A DNA stretch of 64,000 nucleotides from Bostrychus sinensis (lineage: Eukaryota; Chordata; Actinopteri; Gobiiformes; Eleotridae): NCBI GenBank assembly GCA_020698575.1, contig CM036255.1:15530501-15594500 (forward strand). Reading direction: 5' to 3'. The notes beneath the pieces were generated by a model. That model made no database searches. It saw only the letters and a program-made list of their open reading frames with translations, and was not told the origin of the DNA. Positions 46,501 through 57,465 of this stretch are shown piece after piece. How positions within the stretch are numbered: the stretch's first letter is position 1; every line of letters starts with the position of its first letter. The translations under genes and the position numbers were made by a program.

Positions 46501-47055
46501 TGACATATGCACAGGTAAAAAGAACAGTTTTAAGTCTTAAACAAAGCCATATTGTTTACAGCTAACATCCCTTGTGTACATTAACCTGTTGCAATTATAA
46601 TTGTTTATAATTGTTTGAGAAATGCAAGTGTGTTTTGTTCGTCATCAGTAACAGTCTACTTTTTGAATCTGGTTTACATCTTCACCATCTCCTCCACTTG
46701 TCAGGGTAAAAGTGAATGTGTGCAGCTGGAAGAGGCACACCATATTCATCACATGCAGCAATTCACTTCTCTCGTGTTATTCCACTCAGCCCCTCATCCC
46801 ACACTCATCTCACTTCCTCCTCCCTCTATATATCTTTATCCATTTAATTAGCTCGACAGGTAATAAATTCCATGTCTCCTGTGCTACACAAAGCCTTTTT
46901 TATTTATCTATAAGCCTTTTAAATCAGTATAGAAAGTAAGAGCAGCACTCCATTACAAGGCAGAGATCATCTTGTGCCTTTTAACATTTGAGTCATTAGT
47001 TTATCAATGTGACAGCCCTGACTGCATGAGTGCTATGGCATCTACTTCCTTCTGC
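46501..47055. other. Unassigned non-coding DNA
   Basis: Small open frames near 46615-46939 show no known domain. No repeat boundary recognised. Confidence 0.45.
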
Positions 47056-47216
47056 CTGGTGCATGCAGTGAATACGCCATCAGTGCGGTTCGTAGTGGCA
47101 CTTTGATCCACAGCAAAAACTAATAATTTCTTGCATGACCTTTCCAAAAAATGTCATGAAAATGCTAACAGACTATAAACCGATCAACAAAACAATGTTG
47201 GCAAAAACACGGAAGG
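47056..47216 (-). repeat. Composite SINE-like repeat, outer module, copy k
   Basis: ttgatccacagcaaaaacta, atttcttgcatgacctttcc, aaaaaatgtcatgaaaatgc and gttggcaaaaacacggaagg in the order of the outer module, diverged. Confidence 0.55.
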
Positions 47217-48304
47217 ATAACCTACAACTATTTGATGGTGAAGCATACTGGAAAAAAATATAATACATTTTACGGACATCCAACTCAAAGGCAATAAATG
47301 TCACATGCCTCATCGTCTTTTTGTCAGTGAGTAAGTCTGCCAGCTGTGATTGACAGAGCTACACAATCAGAAAAAGGAGGAAATTGTGAAAAGGGAATGG
47401 CTACTGTATGCTTTTACAGACAGAAAAAAATACCTTCACATTATTTAAAAAGTGGCACAGCATTCTACTAAATTGGATTTCCATTGTTTCAGAGTTAATT
47501 ACATTTTTCACATAAATCCTGCATATTTTAACTTCAAAGTCTGCTATATATGTTCTTTGATGGACAGTTCCAGTACCTATACATGTGACTACCAGAAATC
47601 CATTACAGTTCTGCTGCAGCCTTTTTCCTGAGCGACTACACTGCGGACTCACTCTGTCCAGATAAGAGCTTGTTCGGCCAGGTTGTGTCCCGTTGTCGTC
47701 ACATCATTTAAGACTCAATGAGCTGTCAGTGATCTAATTGCTGGAGGACATATGTGTGGAGCAGTGGTGCGACAGAGGTCAGGGAACTGCACAACCCCTG
47801 CTCCCTGGTGCGCACTGATCCTACATTCGGCTGTGTCAGCACCACTTCTGCTAATGCTTAGTGGTAATATGCCCAGCTCATGTCTTACTATCACAGGCCA
47901 TGCTTAATCATTTTCTAATTGAATCAGTTTGGGCATGGGTTATGGTGCTGGTCACAAAGGTCAGTGTGTACATAAAAGCATAGATAGATGTACTGGGATC
48001 AGCAAGTGTTAAATTAATTTGATAACATGTCTATCCATTGATAAAACTATAAGGTGTGATGCTAATTACTGTGTATAAAGTCTAGTATAGTTGAAACTGG
48101 ATTTTTTTTTTTTTTTTTTTTCATTTTGGGTTTTCTCTTCCATGTTACCACAGCAAATCATCTGCTTCAGGGCTGGCTCTAGGCTTTTGGTGGCCCTAAA
48201 CAAGATTTTGTTTGTGGCCCATCAAATGACACATACACATATATACAGTCTATAAAATAATAAAGATAAGAAATGTAATGGCCCTGATCTGCTTCCTATT
48301 GTGC
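47217..48304. other. Unassigned DNA, part possibly unique
   Basis: 47700-47960 lacks repeat hallmarks (ctaattgctggaggacatat, ctaattgaatcagtttgggc). A T run lies at 48100-48121. No gene. Confidence 0.45.
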
Positions 48305-48625
48305 AGTGATTAGCATGCGTTTTATGCCTGATGTCCTTTCTGGTGCATCCCTGTCCATTTACCCAGGCATGGAACTGGCACAAAGGCACTGGATTATAAC
48401 CTATTGTTGCTGGATTATAGTTGAAAACCTCTCAAACGCATGCATGCACAGGAGAATTTGCGAGTGTTTGAGAGTGTATAAGGTTGCCTGTATGTGTATC
48501 TCTACATGTCAGACCTGCCACTAAATGGGCTACTGTCCAGGGTGTACCCAACCTCACGCCCATAGTAGGTGGGATGGGCTCCAGTCATCCAAAAACTTCA
48601 ACAGGATTAAGCAGTAGAATATGAA
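48305..48625 (+). mobile_element. SINE 3' part joined to a second SINE-like piece
   Basis: 48325-48400 (gcctgatgtcctttctggtg, catttacccaggcatggaac) is of the type at 48735. 48480-48620 (aggttgcctgtatgtgtatc, gctactgtccagggtgtacc, gtgggatgggctccagtcat, aacaggattaagcagtagaa) matches the 3' end of the SINE at 11178. Confidence 0.75.
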
Positions 48626-48734
48626 CCATTACAGTGTACTATGAGGGCATTTGTTATCATTTGTCTTTAGCTAACAATAGCCTTTTGTTTGTCTTTGCTT
48701 TTCATTGGCAAACTGAGAGTAAACCACATGTGGA

Positions 48735-48838
48735 TGACAGTCTTCTGACAGATGCCCTTCCTGATACAACCCCTCCCTTATACTGGTTTGGGACTGGCAC
48801 AGAGAGTACATTGGCTTGTGCCCCCCTGTGGCTGTAAA
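48735..48838 (+). repeat. SINE-like fragment (gatgcccttcctgatacaac type)
   Basis: gacagatgcccttcctgata, caacccctcccttatactgg, tttgggactggcacagagag and acattggcttgtgcccccct is a well-known teleost repeat phrase. Other pieces are at 16480, 48325 and, reversed, 49895. Confidence 0.75.
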
Positions 48839-49359
48839 ATATGGCTCTACAACATTTTTACATTAGTTGCCAGACTATATCTGTGCTACATTGTGACTTT
48901 TAGATTCTTGTTGAAAATCTTACTTTTTTCATTTTCACAGGTGGTTAATGTAATGTAATATTTTTTCTACTAATTCCACAATCATTGTCACTCACATCCT
49001 TATCAGAGATGGACTGATTTATGATTAATTGGCTTATTATTCACCATATCTTTGGATGTGTGGCTGTGGCGTGCAGCAGATGATCTACATGGCTGATTGT
49101 GTGCACTCCAGTTATGGTCCAGGTCCTGATGGAGGGCTATTAGATTCTCATTAGTTGGGCTTCAGTGCTCTGGAGCCACCCGTCCCTGAAGGGCAGTGAC
49201 TCAGACTCACAGAACCACAGTCCACACTTATCGGCCTCTTCCATCTCCAGATCTGTCTGCTTGACCTCTGAACCTGGCCAAGTGTCATTTACTGCACCCC
49301 ATTCTCCAAGGACGCTACCTCAGTGAAACCATGGCTATAAAAGACAGTCTGAGAACAAT
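48839..49359. other. Unassigned DNA, part possibly unique
   Basis: 49010-49330 has no repeat hallmarks and contains tttatgattaattggcttat. It is a candidate conserved non-coding island. Confidence 0.4.
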
Positions 49360-49625
49360 TTATCTTTTCATATAGGTCTACATTGTAGCATGTTGTAAAT
49401 ATACACATTTTTTACCCCTACAATACAGCAATTTAAAAAAGCCAGCAAGTTAGTTTGCTTTAATATCAGTCAGGTACATTGAGTAAGGAGTTCATTTTTA
49501 ATTAGATTTAATTAATATGCAAGACCTTGGTAAGCAGATTAGAAATATTAATTTGTGCATCTTTTACCACTAATATTTTGCTAGTTGCAAAATAATGTAT
49601 TTCGTTTTTTATGAATAAAAACACA
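49360..49625 (+). repeat. Second copy of the core of the AAGTC-rich element
   Basis: Aligns in order with about 50860-51115: atcttttcatataggtctac against ccttttcatgtgggtctact, then ttcatttttaattagattta, accactaatattttgctag and caaaataatgtattt. The AAGTC-rich flanks are absent here. Confidence 0.6.
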
Positions 49626-49894
49626 TCAAAATAATTTGTTTTGATTTGGTGCAGATGTGTGGTAGGTGGGATAATTGGGAATTTGTTTTCATATGGACAC
49701 TACAGATGCATTTTTGTGCTGTTAATAACTTTTTTTTATCAGGATGATTGGATAGAGTTACTGCGTATGCATTTCTGTATCTGTTAATCAGTTCTATCAT
49801 CCACAGTGCAGAAAGATTTGCTTTGTACTCTTTTTGTGTTTAGTTTGAATTTTGGAGGCATCTTTAATAGCTGATTCTTGCAAGCTAATCTGGC

Positions 49895-50005
49895 CATGGG
49901 TGGTCACAAACCAGTGTACACTCTGTGCCAGTCCCAAGCCAGAATAAAAATAAGAGAGTTGCACCAGGAAGGACATCTGGCATAAAAAGCCTTTGCCAGA
50001 TCAAT
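49895..50005 (-). repeat. SINE-like fragment, minus strand
   Basis: The reverse complement has gatgtccttcctggtgcaac, ttggcttgggactggcacag-like wording and gtacactggtttgtgacc, matching the type at 48735. Confidence 0.65.
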
Positions 50006-50583
50006 ATGTAAGTAACTGCATGCTAGGCAGATGATTTGCTGTGGTGACTTTGGAAAGGAAAAGCTGAAAGAAAATGCTTGCTACTTGCAATATTTGCTAC
50101 AAGGTAATTAAAAATCCTTCCCCTCAGTACAATAAAAATACATAACATACTTTCTATTTAAACCTGCTTATTTGAATAGGTCTATAAAATAGTATGCAGA
50201 CACTAAAACACTGTCTTGCTCAGCAGCCAGGGGAGTGGAGCGATTCATTTCTCTAAACTTCAGTGCACCATTCTCATTCAAATCCTGTGCCAAGACGAGA
50301 CTTTGAGAAAACAAGATCTGTGCTTTTTATCACCTGAAATACATTTACCTCAGCTGCTGCTGGAGGAGCTTTATCTTAATGAAATCTATCCCTGCTGCTG
50401 ATCGCACTGACATTACACTGCTGCACATCTTAAACAAGCAGCCCGATACTGAGCACAAAGACTGGGGCGCCAGTGTTTTCTATTTGTTCATATGTCTTCA
50501 CCCATGTTGTGTTTAATGATTCTCCCCAGGAACAAAATGGCCCTGATCTACCTCAAGCCCTTTAGTGAGAGTTGTCTTTCTAT
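50006..50583. other. Unassigned non-coding DNA
   Basis: No recognised gene or repeat. Confidence 0.45.
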
Positions 50584-51650
50584 CAGTGTTGTAGTCAAGT
50601 CACCAGTATGAGTCCAGGTTGCCTTAAAGTCTAAATCAAGAGTTGCGAGAGACTGCTTTAAGTTGAGTCATTACCACTTCATGTAGAAATCCAAGTCACC
50701 CAAAATATTCAAGTAGAGTCTTGAGTTGAGGTCTAAGTCTATGGTCAGTATATCTCTGAGTCATCAAGGACTGGTCCAAATCAAGTCATTAGTTCATGAA
50801 GTAGAAGACCAAGTCACCAATAATAAATTAAGCTGAACGCAAATGAAGTGGAATATTTTACCTTTTCATGTGGGTCTACTCTCTCCTAATATCTGATTTT
50901 ATAAGTTACCAGTTTAGCTTTAGTCTGTCAACAGGTATATTAACATTACTCAGGCATTTGATTACTGAATTTATTTTTAATTACATTTTAGAAATATGGT
51001 GACCTTCGTGAACAGATTGAACACTTCATTTATGCCTTATGTACTAATATTTGGTTAGAGGCACCAAATAATGTATTTTTATTTATGCTTTTCAAAATAA
51101 AAATGAAAGACCAAAAAAGTTGTCACTTGATGTATTTTTGTGGTGTTTTATAGCCTATTTGATATAAGTTAAATGTAGATAGTGCAAGTCTGAGTCATAA
51201 TAAAAAATTTAAGTTGAGTCCAAGTTGTATCTTCTAGAGTTTTGAGTCTTAGTGCAGTCCAAAGCAATTCAAGCCAAGGACAGAAAAGGCTTAAGACAAG
51301 TCTGAGTCAAGTCGCCAAATTTTGAATATTTACCAATTTCATAACATGATGCTTGTACAGTATTTATTCTATCTCTAGCACTATTTCTGCTTTTACAATA
51401 AAAAGCAAACTAGAAAACCAACTCACAAGTGCCAGAGCCAAAGTCCAAGTCATTGTTTCACAAGTCAGAGTCGAGTCACCAGTCACCAGTCACCAGTCCT
51501 GGTCAGTGAGAAGAGACGGGTCCAAGTCCGATTCTGAACCCTCAAATCTGTCACTCTAATCCAAGTCTGGTTGCTATGGCAAATCCAGTCACAAGTCTCA
51601 AAAATAAGCCCATGGTTATTCAAGTCCAGGACTCAAGTGCTCCATCCCTG
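50584..51650. mobile_element. AAGTC-rich hAT-type MITE (1067 bp), near-perfect 8-bp target duplication
   Basis: The left end is cagtgttgtagtcaagtcac. The right end reversed is cagggatggagcacttgagt. Flanks are ctttctat (50576-50583) and cttcctat (51651-51658), 7 of 8 matching. Both arms are filled with variants of caagtc and gagtca, many tens of them, around a plain AT-rich core (50860-51115). No transposase. The repeated pentamer may be a transposase-binding array, which is inference. Confidence 0.72.
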
Positions 51651-51659
51651 CTTCCTATA

Positions 51660-52485
51660 TTTACCAGGGTTAGCCCAGGACAAATATGAAGCTGGCACAG
51701 TGCATGGCCCGAGATCTTTGTAGCATCCTTAATAAACATAATTGGCCCTGACAAAAAGATTTAAATGTTGACGAACAGATGGCATCACTAACACGAGCTG
51801 AATACCAAGAGGCCTGTCGTCCAATCTGCTGGAAAAATAACAGGTGAAACTTTGGAAATCATTCTCCCTAACTCAGACATCACAGCCGTAATCAAATGTA
51901 AATTACCTCACTAAATAAATCTTTGATCGGCTTTCATCTCATGCTGTTTTTTTTTTTTTTTGGTCGTTTTTTTTTTTCGTTGTCTGGAGCAAAGCAGTAA
52001 ACACCAGCCACTGTGTGAAAAGCATGTTAAATTGTGTATCTGCCTTGCTTAAAAACTTGACCTAGTGCAAAAGTAGCACAGAGCTATGCAAACACAAATT
52101 CACACACACGCTCCTAAGAGGGAAGAAAGCTCTAAATAATACTAATAATGTTTGCAGAGGTTGGTAGGTAAGTCATCTCCTCCTCCTGGCTTTGCTAATT
52201 AAAGCCGGCACCACTGGGACAAAGCGGGAAAACACTGATATAGCTATGGGCTGGAACAGATGCTGCGCTTTGATGAGGACTGAGGTTAGCTATCATACGG
52301 TGTCTCTGCTAATCAAAAGAGGAGGAGAGGGTCAGCGTTAATTACCTGCGCATTATCTTCAGGCTTTTATGTGCGGTACAGTAAGTCACACTTTACTCGA
52401 CCTACTGTACAGGGAAGGGAGTATGAGAGCAAACTAACAGATGTGGAAACATGATTACATTTTTAGATTGTCAGTATTTTTGAGC
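51660..52485. other. Unassigned DNA, part possibly unique
   Basis: 51740-51930 and 52190-52400 lack repeat hallmarks (tcagacatcacagccgtaat, gcgttaattacctgcgcatt). T runs at 51942-51978. No gene. Confidence 0.4.
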
Positions 52486-52489
52486 ATGG

Positions 52490-52690
52490 TGACTAGTAAC
52501 AGTAGTTGTAGTATTAACATTAACAGTAGCAGCGGTGGTACTAGTAGAAATAATAGCAGTAGCTGGAAGAACTTGCTACTGAAATAAACTTTACACTCCA
52601 TACATTTAGTTTTTTATTTACTACTTTTTCTTTGACTTGAGTAATAATATTTTCAACTAACAGTTCTTTTACTTCAATAGATGTAAAGTT
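52490..52690 (-). repeat. TACTTTTACTT-type dispersed repeat with AGT-rich patch
   Basis: gtgactagtaacagtagttg, an AGT/AGC-rich patch at 52498-52565, ctttgacttgagtaataata and cagttcttttacttc. Partial copy; strand is nominal. Confidence 0.55.
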
Positions 52691-52734
52691 CTTTCACTGC
52701 AGCAAATTAAATGCAACTTTTATAGTCAAATTTG

Positions 52735-53105
52735 TGGCAAAGTTATGGCAAACTAGACTCCAAACACTCTAAGGCATCAATCCTATCCCGCAATACTGAA
52801 CACAAGACTGAAACCAGGGATTCAGTTCAAGGTAAAAGCTCCATTCACTGACCAACAATGCTGTTATATTTCACAACAGTAAAGGATTCACTGAAAGTAA
52901 TCATTTGTTACTGGCACCTTGTGGGTGGATGTGTGACCCTTTCTTTGACCCCGTCTCACAATAATACAGAATTTTCTGCAATAGTCCCAGATTTTTAAGA
53001 TTTCCGAGTCCACACAAATTTCTTCTTTGGCACATTTCTGACCTTTCCTGACAAAATCCAACCATTACTTTTTGAGTTTCCTTGCTAACAGACCAACAAA
53101 CCAAC

Positions 53106-53137
<32 letters not shown>

Positions 53138-53140
53138 ACA
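52735..53140 (-). repeat. Composite SINE-like repeat, near full-length, copy l, with A run
   Basis: Plus-strand order: gcatcaatcctatcccgcaa, gattcagttcaaggtaaaag (B box, reversed), tccattcactgacc (A box, reversed), tactggcaccttgtgggtgg, gaccccgtctcacaataata, agtccacacaaatttcttct, tgacctttcctgacaaaatc, caaccattactttttgagtt, cagaccaacaaaccaaccaa, then an A run to about 53140. All modules are present. Confidence 0.82.
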
Positions 53141-54055
53141 AAAAAAAAACCAGATTGCATGGCTCATTAGCAACAGTTCAACAAGTCTGAATTGTACTGT
53201 TAATTGTGTTTACTGTTTTTATTATTGGCTCTTTATTTGTGCTCTAAGATTATGAGCAACAGTTCTTGCAGTACATGTGGGGGTCTCTGCTGCACACTGC
53301 TTGCAGCCTGTTGATCTTTCATTGCTACCGAGAACACACACACAAACACAGCATAACTATGGCAGTGTCCAATTACCCGAGCTTCAATGATCCGCAGCAG
53401 CACCGCCTACTGTCAGTGCACTAATTCCACTAGCATTAATTAAATATTCATTTTAACAATGAGCTCCTCGGGGGACTGCTTGTTTGGAGAAGCTTTGATT
53501 GCAGTCATACAGCAGTATTGTTGGCCTGGTGGGTCCTGCGCATGTACCATGTCGCATGTGACCTTTGGATATACAGTACATTTCTTTCAATTCTTATCTT
53601 TTCTACAATCCTCTCCCACTTTTCTTTTTTCTTCTTCCATTGCTTTTTTTCCGGAGGCCCTGCAATTAGTGTTGGTGCTCCCTTGGTGAAATGTGCAGAA
53701 GAGAAGAGGAAGGACCACCCTCTTGAGTGGAGCCTGAGTGATCAAGCCACAGGACAATCCTAGAGATTTCATTAAAGCTCCATTTAAGGTTTCATCTGCC
53801 CCGGGGAGACAAGGGGAATGGAGGGTGGAATGTGTGTCATTGCTGGTGGAGAGAGGGCCAGCAGTCGTCCGGATCTCCTGATTTCCCCTGCCGAATGCGG
53901 GGAGGGGCTGTTGAGATGTTGCCATGACGACCACAGGTGTGTATTGTGTGTGTCAGTTCACCGCTACAGATATCACAAGTACACAAATACCTCCTTGTAT
54001 ACTAACAATGTTTGGTTCTACTTATAAAAAGCCGCCGTAATTACATTTTATTTCA
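53141..54055. other. Unassigned DNA, part possibly unique
   Basis: 53340-53470 (ctgtcagtgcactaattcca, attaattaaatattcatttt) is a candidate non-coding island. Open frames at 53459-53934 on both strands overlap and show no known domain. Confidence 0.4.
53879..53941 (+). repeat. 63-bp direct repeat, copy 1 (partner 54452-54514)
   Basis: Both read tgatttccccYgcYgaat, then ggaggggctgttgagatgtt, gcc-tga and ccacaggtgtg, at equal length. They are 573 bases apart. The second lies in a SINE-like repeat. The first has no other SINE wording around it. Confidence 0.85.
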
Positions 54056-54059
54056 TTTT

Positions 54060-54245
54060 TACAGTGACCATATGCCACATGCTTCAACTAGAAGCAATGA
54101 GAGAGTGGAGGCCTCCAAAGCATTAGTGTCTTCTAGTTTAGGGCTGTATCCATTTAGTTCTTATGGCACAAAATCCAGTAAAAATAATCATTTGTTTCTT
54201 TATTGACCTCTTGTGGATAGATTTTGAATCAGTTGTTTTAAAAAT
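54060..54245 (-). repeat. Composite SINE-like repeat, copy m (minus)
   Basis: tgcttcaactagaagcaatg, gagtggaggcctccaaagca, tctagtttagggctgtatcc (tRNA-like, reversed), aatcatttgtttctttattg and acctcttgtggatag. tRNA-like half plus spacer, outer module missing. Confidence 0.65.
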
Positions 54246-54261
54246 CCTGGGTAAAATGTCA

Positions 54262-54520
54262 ATAGCTTAATTAACTTACATAGCACTTTTTACCTATGTG
54301 GACACTAAAAACTCTTTAAATCAAGAAACCATTCACTCATTCACATTTACAAACACTCACACATTCAATCACCAGCTTTACCCAGTCAATGGAAACAAGG
54401 TGGCTACAACAAGTACTTGCCCAAGAAGGACACAACAGCAGTAAAATCATCTGATTTCCCCCGCTGAATACAAGGAGGGGCTGTTGAGATGTTGCCTTGA
54501 CTTCCACAGGTGTGCTAATC
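54262..54520 (-). mobile_element. SINE-like repeat of the 28755 type, 3' part (minus strand)
   Basis: catagcactttttacctatg, cattcactcattcacattta, ttgcccaagaaggacacaac and catctgatttcccccgctga. This is the tail and body of the teleost SINE whose head is seen at 28755-29022. The B box is degraded. It includes the second 63-bp repeat (54452-54514). Confidence 0.65.
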
Positions 54521-54545
54521 TGTGCACAAACATACACACACATAC

Positions 54546-56750
54546 TGCAGAGTTTTCCACAGGTTTCTTAACAACACTTCCAGAGTCCACAGATGAAGAT
54601 ATTGTCTTAACCATAGGGCACTACTTACTCTGTGTGTGGTGCTGAATAATCGAACAGCAGAATATACCTGAGTGAAAGAAGTCATGCATCTTATTCAGAG
54701 GCATAATGGTGAATACATGCAGTGCAGCACAAACAACGTGTTTGCATCAAAGAAAAGCTGGATCATGCTGTTTGGCTGTGCACTGCCATGTCCTAATCCC
54801 CATATTCATGTAAGTGGCTTGCTGCCTTTGAACTCAACTCAGCTGTTTAAAGTCATAAATTATTATATTTTTGCCCGACAATTTACATGCATCAGTGCAA
54901 GTCAAGCTCTCACTGCACTTATGAGGCACAGTAAACATGAATGCTAGTGTCTGTTGTTTTTGTAACACATCTGTAACATTATGACCATCAAAACTCAAAG
55001 AATATATACATGGTCATTTTTAGTGTCTGGGAAATAAGGATAAGTCAAACTTTTTTTTGAAAAAGCCCACATGGGTAAGTACAATTAAAAGCTTTCTGAA
55101 AGAGAAGTTCTAATGCAGTCCAAGTCTTCATGGGTCAAGGCTCTGGGACTGTTTAATGTAATGCTAAATGAACCAAATGAAAGATGCAGTGCTTTAGTTT
55201 TTCTCATGCAAAGGTTTTAAATTAGGCTGTGTTAGTATTTAGCGAAAGTCATTATCACACACAATGCACATTGAATAAGTCAGGAGGAAATCATACATTC
55301 ATACACAAAAGATGCATTATCTATGCAAAACAGCTGGCTGTTAGCCAGCGGCTACCTGGTGCATAATGCACCAGCAGCACCGTATCCTGCGGTGGCAGCA
55401 TATTTCACTTAGAGCGTTGTGTCCAAATGTGAATCGACTATGCTTCTGCCCCATGCTTTGTGGAGCCTTCATCCTACAGCATGCAGCGCTCAAAGTGAGC
55501 TGAAGCCATGCTAAGGAGCTGGGAGGTTGTGTAAATGAACATGAATAATGCAGGGACCTGCTCTGGGCGTTGGCACTTGCCTTTGAGAAGCCCGTTTTAA
55601 AGTGGGCATCTCAGCTTGATGCATACGTAAACTTTCCCATGCTGTGCTATGTGAGGTGAATACAACACAGTGATGAGGCAGGACAGGCCTGTGGAGCAGT
55701 ATATACAGTCATACAGTGTGACAGAACACAGCAGTGGCACTGTACATTTAAAGAACATGAATGCTGCTCAAACTGTGGAGGCGACTCTCTGCAGCACTTA
55801 TACCACTGTATGCACAATATAGCACTTGGCTGAATAACGGGCCGTATTTTTATAAGACATGATGACATAAAAAGCACAACTGAATCTATTATCCAAAAAC
55901 CACCCACAAATGTTCTAACAAATCCAATGTACAGTGTGTAAACTGTTTTAGGTTCTGTTTATGTAAATTTTTTGTGCAAATTGCAATATCTTACTTATTG
56001 TAACCTGTCATCTGTGTACTTTATTAGAGATGCAATGAGTTTAATAAAATAACTACTAGTCCATAAACCAATCATCTATTATATATAGTAAATTAACCAA
56101 AAATACTGTACATCACTGACTGATGTCATAAATGTAGACTAAGAAAAGACTCTTAGAAAAAATATTTTTAATTCTGGCACTTAGGTCTCCTCTCACGTTG
56201 CACACAGACATACTGTAGCTCAAATTTGTCAGCAGATTCCTCACATTAGCCTTTTTGAGATTAATAATTCAAAATCTAATGCTATAATACATTTTAGTAT
56301 ACTCTAAACAAGCTGAAAACCACTCATTCCATATTATTCAAGGATTGCTCCTGTCACTTGTAATTCATCAGGAGTATAGAATATCAATAAAAAGAGAAAG
56401 GGTGGTCACTGGCTGTCATTCATATTCAAATGGAATAATGCCTGGTAGAGATAAATGGCTCACTGATTGCACGGTCCATTATTTCAATCAATAGAAGATG
56501 TGAATCAGTGCATTTAAATTCAGCTAACCAAGCTAATCCCACAAATCAACTCACTGTGCTATATGTGCAACGTGCTCATCAATCCTGTATGTATTCATAA
56601 TTCCAAAAAGCCTGATGCATATGGATATGAATGTAATAGTTGACATTTTACAGTATACACAAATATCATATATTAACAGTCTTTGGTACTTATTAATACA
56701 AAGCCACCAACCACCAAGTTTTTTATTGATTTTTACTTTGACAAAATCCC
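54546..56750. other. Unassigned non-coding DNA
   Basis: No recognised gene or repeat. 55340-55640 is less AT-rich and includes the inverted phrase tggctgttagccag. Confidence 0.45.
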
Positions 56751-56754
56751 ATGT

Positions 56755-57150
56755 GCCTCAAACTAGACACAAGTGGAGAGCACAGACATCTACAAAGGCA
56801 CTGACTCCATCTTGAAATGTAAAGCTATATAGCCCAGACCTGGACTCAAACCAGGAATCTAATAATTCTTACTTTATACATTTAGCCACAAAGTCCAAAT
56901 GTCACGATGATCCAAACAAACCAAAACTATAAGTTGCCTCTTTACTAGCCCCGTGTGGTTGGAGCAAGTATCTTTGACCCTATCTCGCAATGGTACAGAA
57001 TATTTCAAAATCCGGGATCCAGATGATTTTCCAGATCCACACCAAAAACTAAGCATATGCTAAAGGGCCTATTACTGCCCATTCCCTGGAAGTTTCAAAA
57101 TCCAACCATTACTTTTTTAGTTATCTTGCAAATAGATAAACCAACCACAC
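56755..57150 (-). repeat. Composite SINE-like repeat, best full copy (reference unit)
   Basis: Read on the minus strand. Outer module from about 57140: caagataactaaaaaagtaa, ggttggattttgaaacttcc, gggcagtaataggcccttta, gtttttggtgtggatctgga. First copy of ccattgcgagatagggtc, then a spacer with ccacacggggctagtaaaga. tRNA-like part: tggctaaatgtataaagta (A-box-like, about 56880-56898) and ctggtttgagtccagg (B-box-like). Last comes a second gatgg-form of the same motif and tgcctttgtagatgtctgtg. Unit about 390 bases. The tRNA-like promoter lies roughly 250 bases inside the unit, unlike a normal SINE where it is at the 5' end. Confidence 0.8.
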
Positions 57151-57161
57151 AGCAGCTAGTC

Positions 57162-57465
57162 CAGAGTTTTCCAACCAGGGGTATGGTACACGAGCACATT
57201 ACTGGGGGTATGTGGAGTTACCTGGCTTTTAAAGACTAAAATGACCCTAAATCAGGACTACGTTGGGGGATAAAACAGGGATATAGCGACTAAACTAGAA
57301 CTAAATCAGGTCTAAAAACCAGAACTCAAAAAATTAACCAGGTCTAAACCAGAAATAAACTAGATCTAAACCAGGACTAAATTATGTCTAAAGTCAGAAC
57401 TATACCAGGACTAAGCCAAGTCTAAACCAGGTCCTGGAGTTACACAAAAAGGTTGGGAACCACTG
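57162..57465. mobile_element. hAT-like MITE with internal accaggtctaaa minisatellite
   Basis: The left end is cagagttttccaacc and the right end reversed is cagtggttcccaacc (12 of 15 matching). About 57240-57430 is an irregular tandem of ctaaaccaggacta and aaccaggtctaaa. The ends closely resemble cagtggttcccaaact of the intact hAT at 38507. The flanks do not show a clean 8-bp duplication. Confidence 0.65.

Noticed and set aside
53459..53934. Open frames of 76, 81 and 115 codons
   Set aside because: Overlapping on both strands with no known domain. They partly include the duplicated 63-bp segment.
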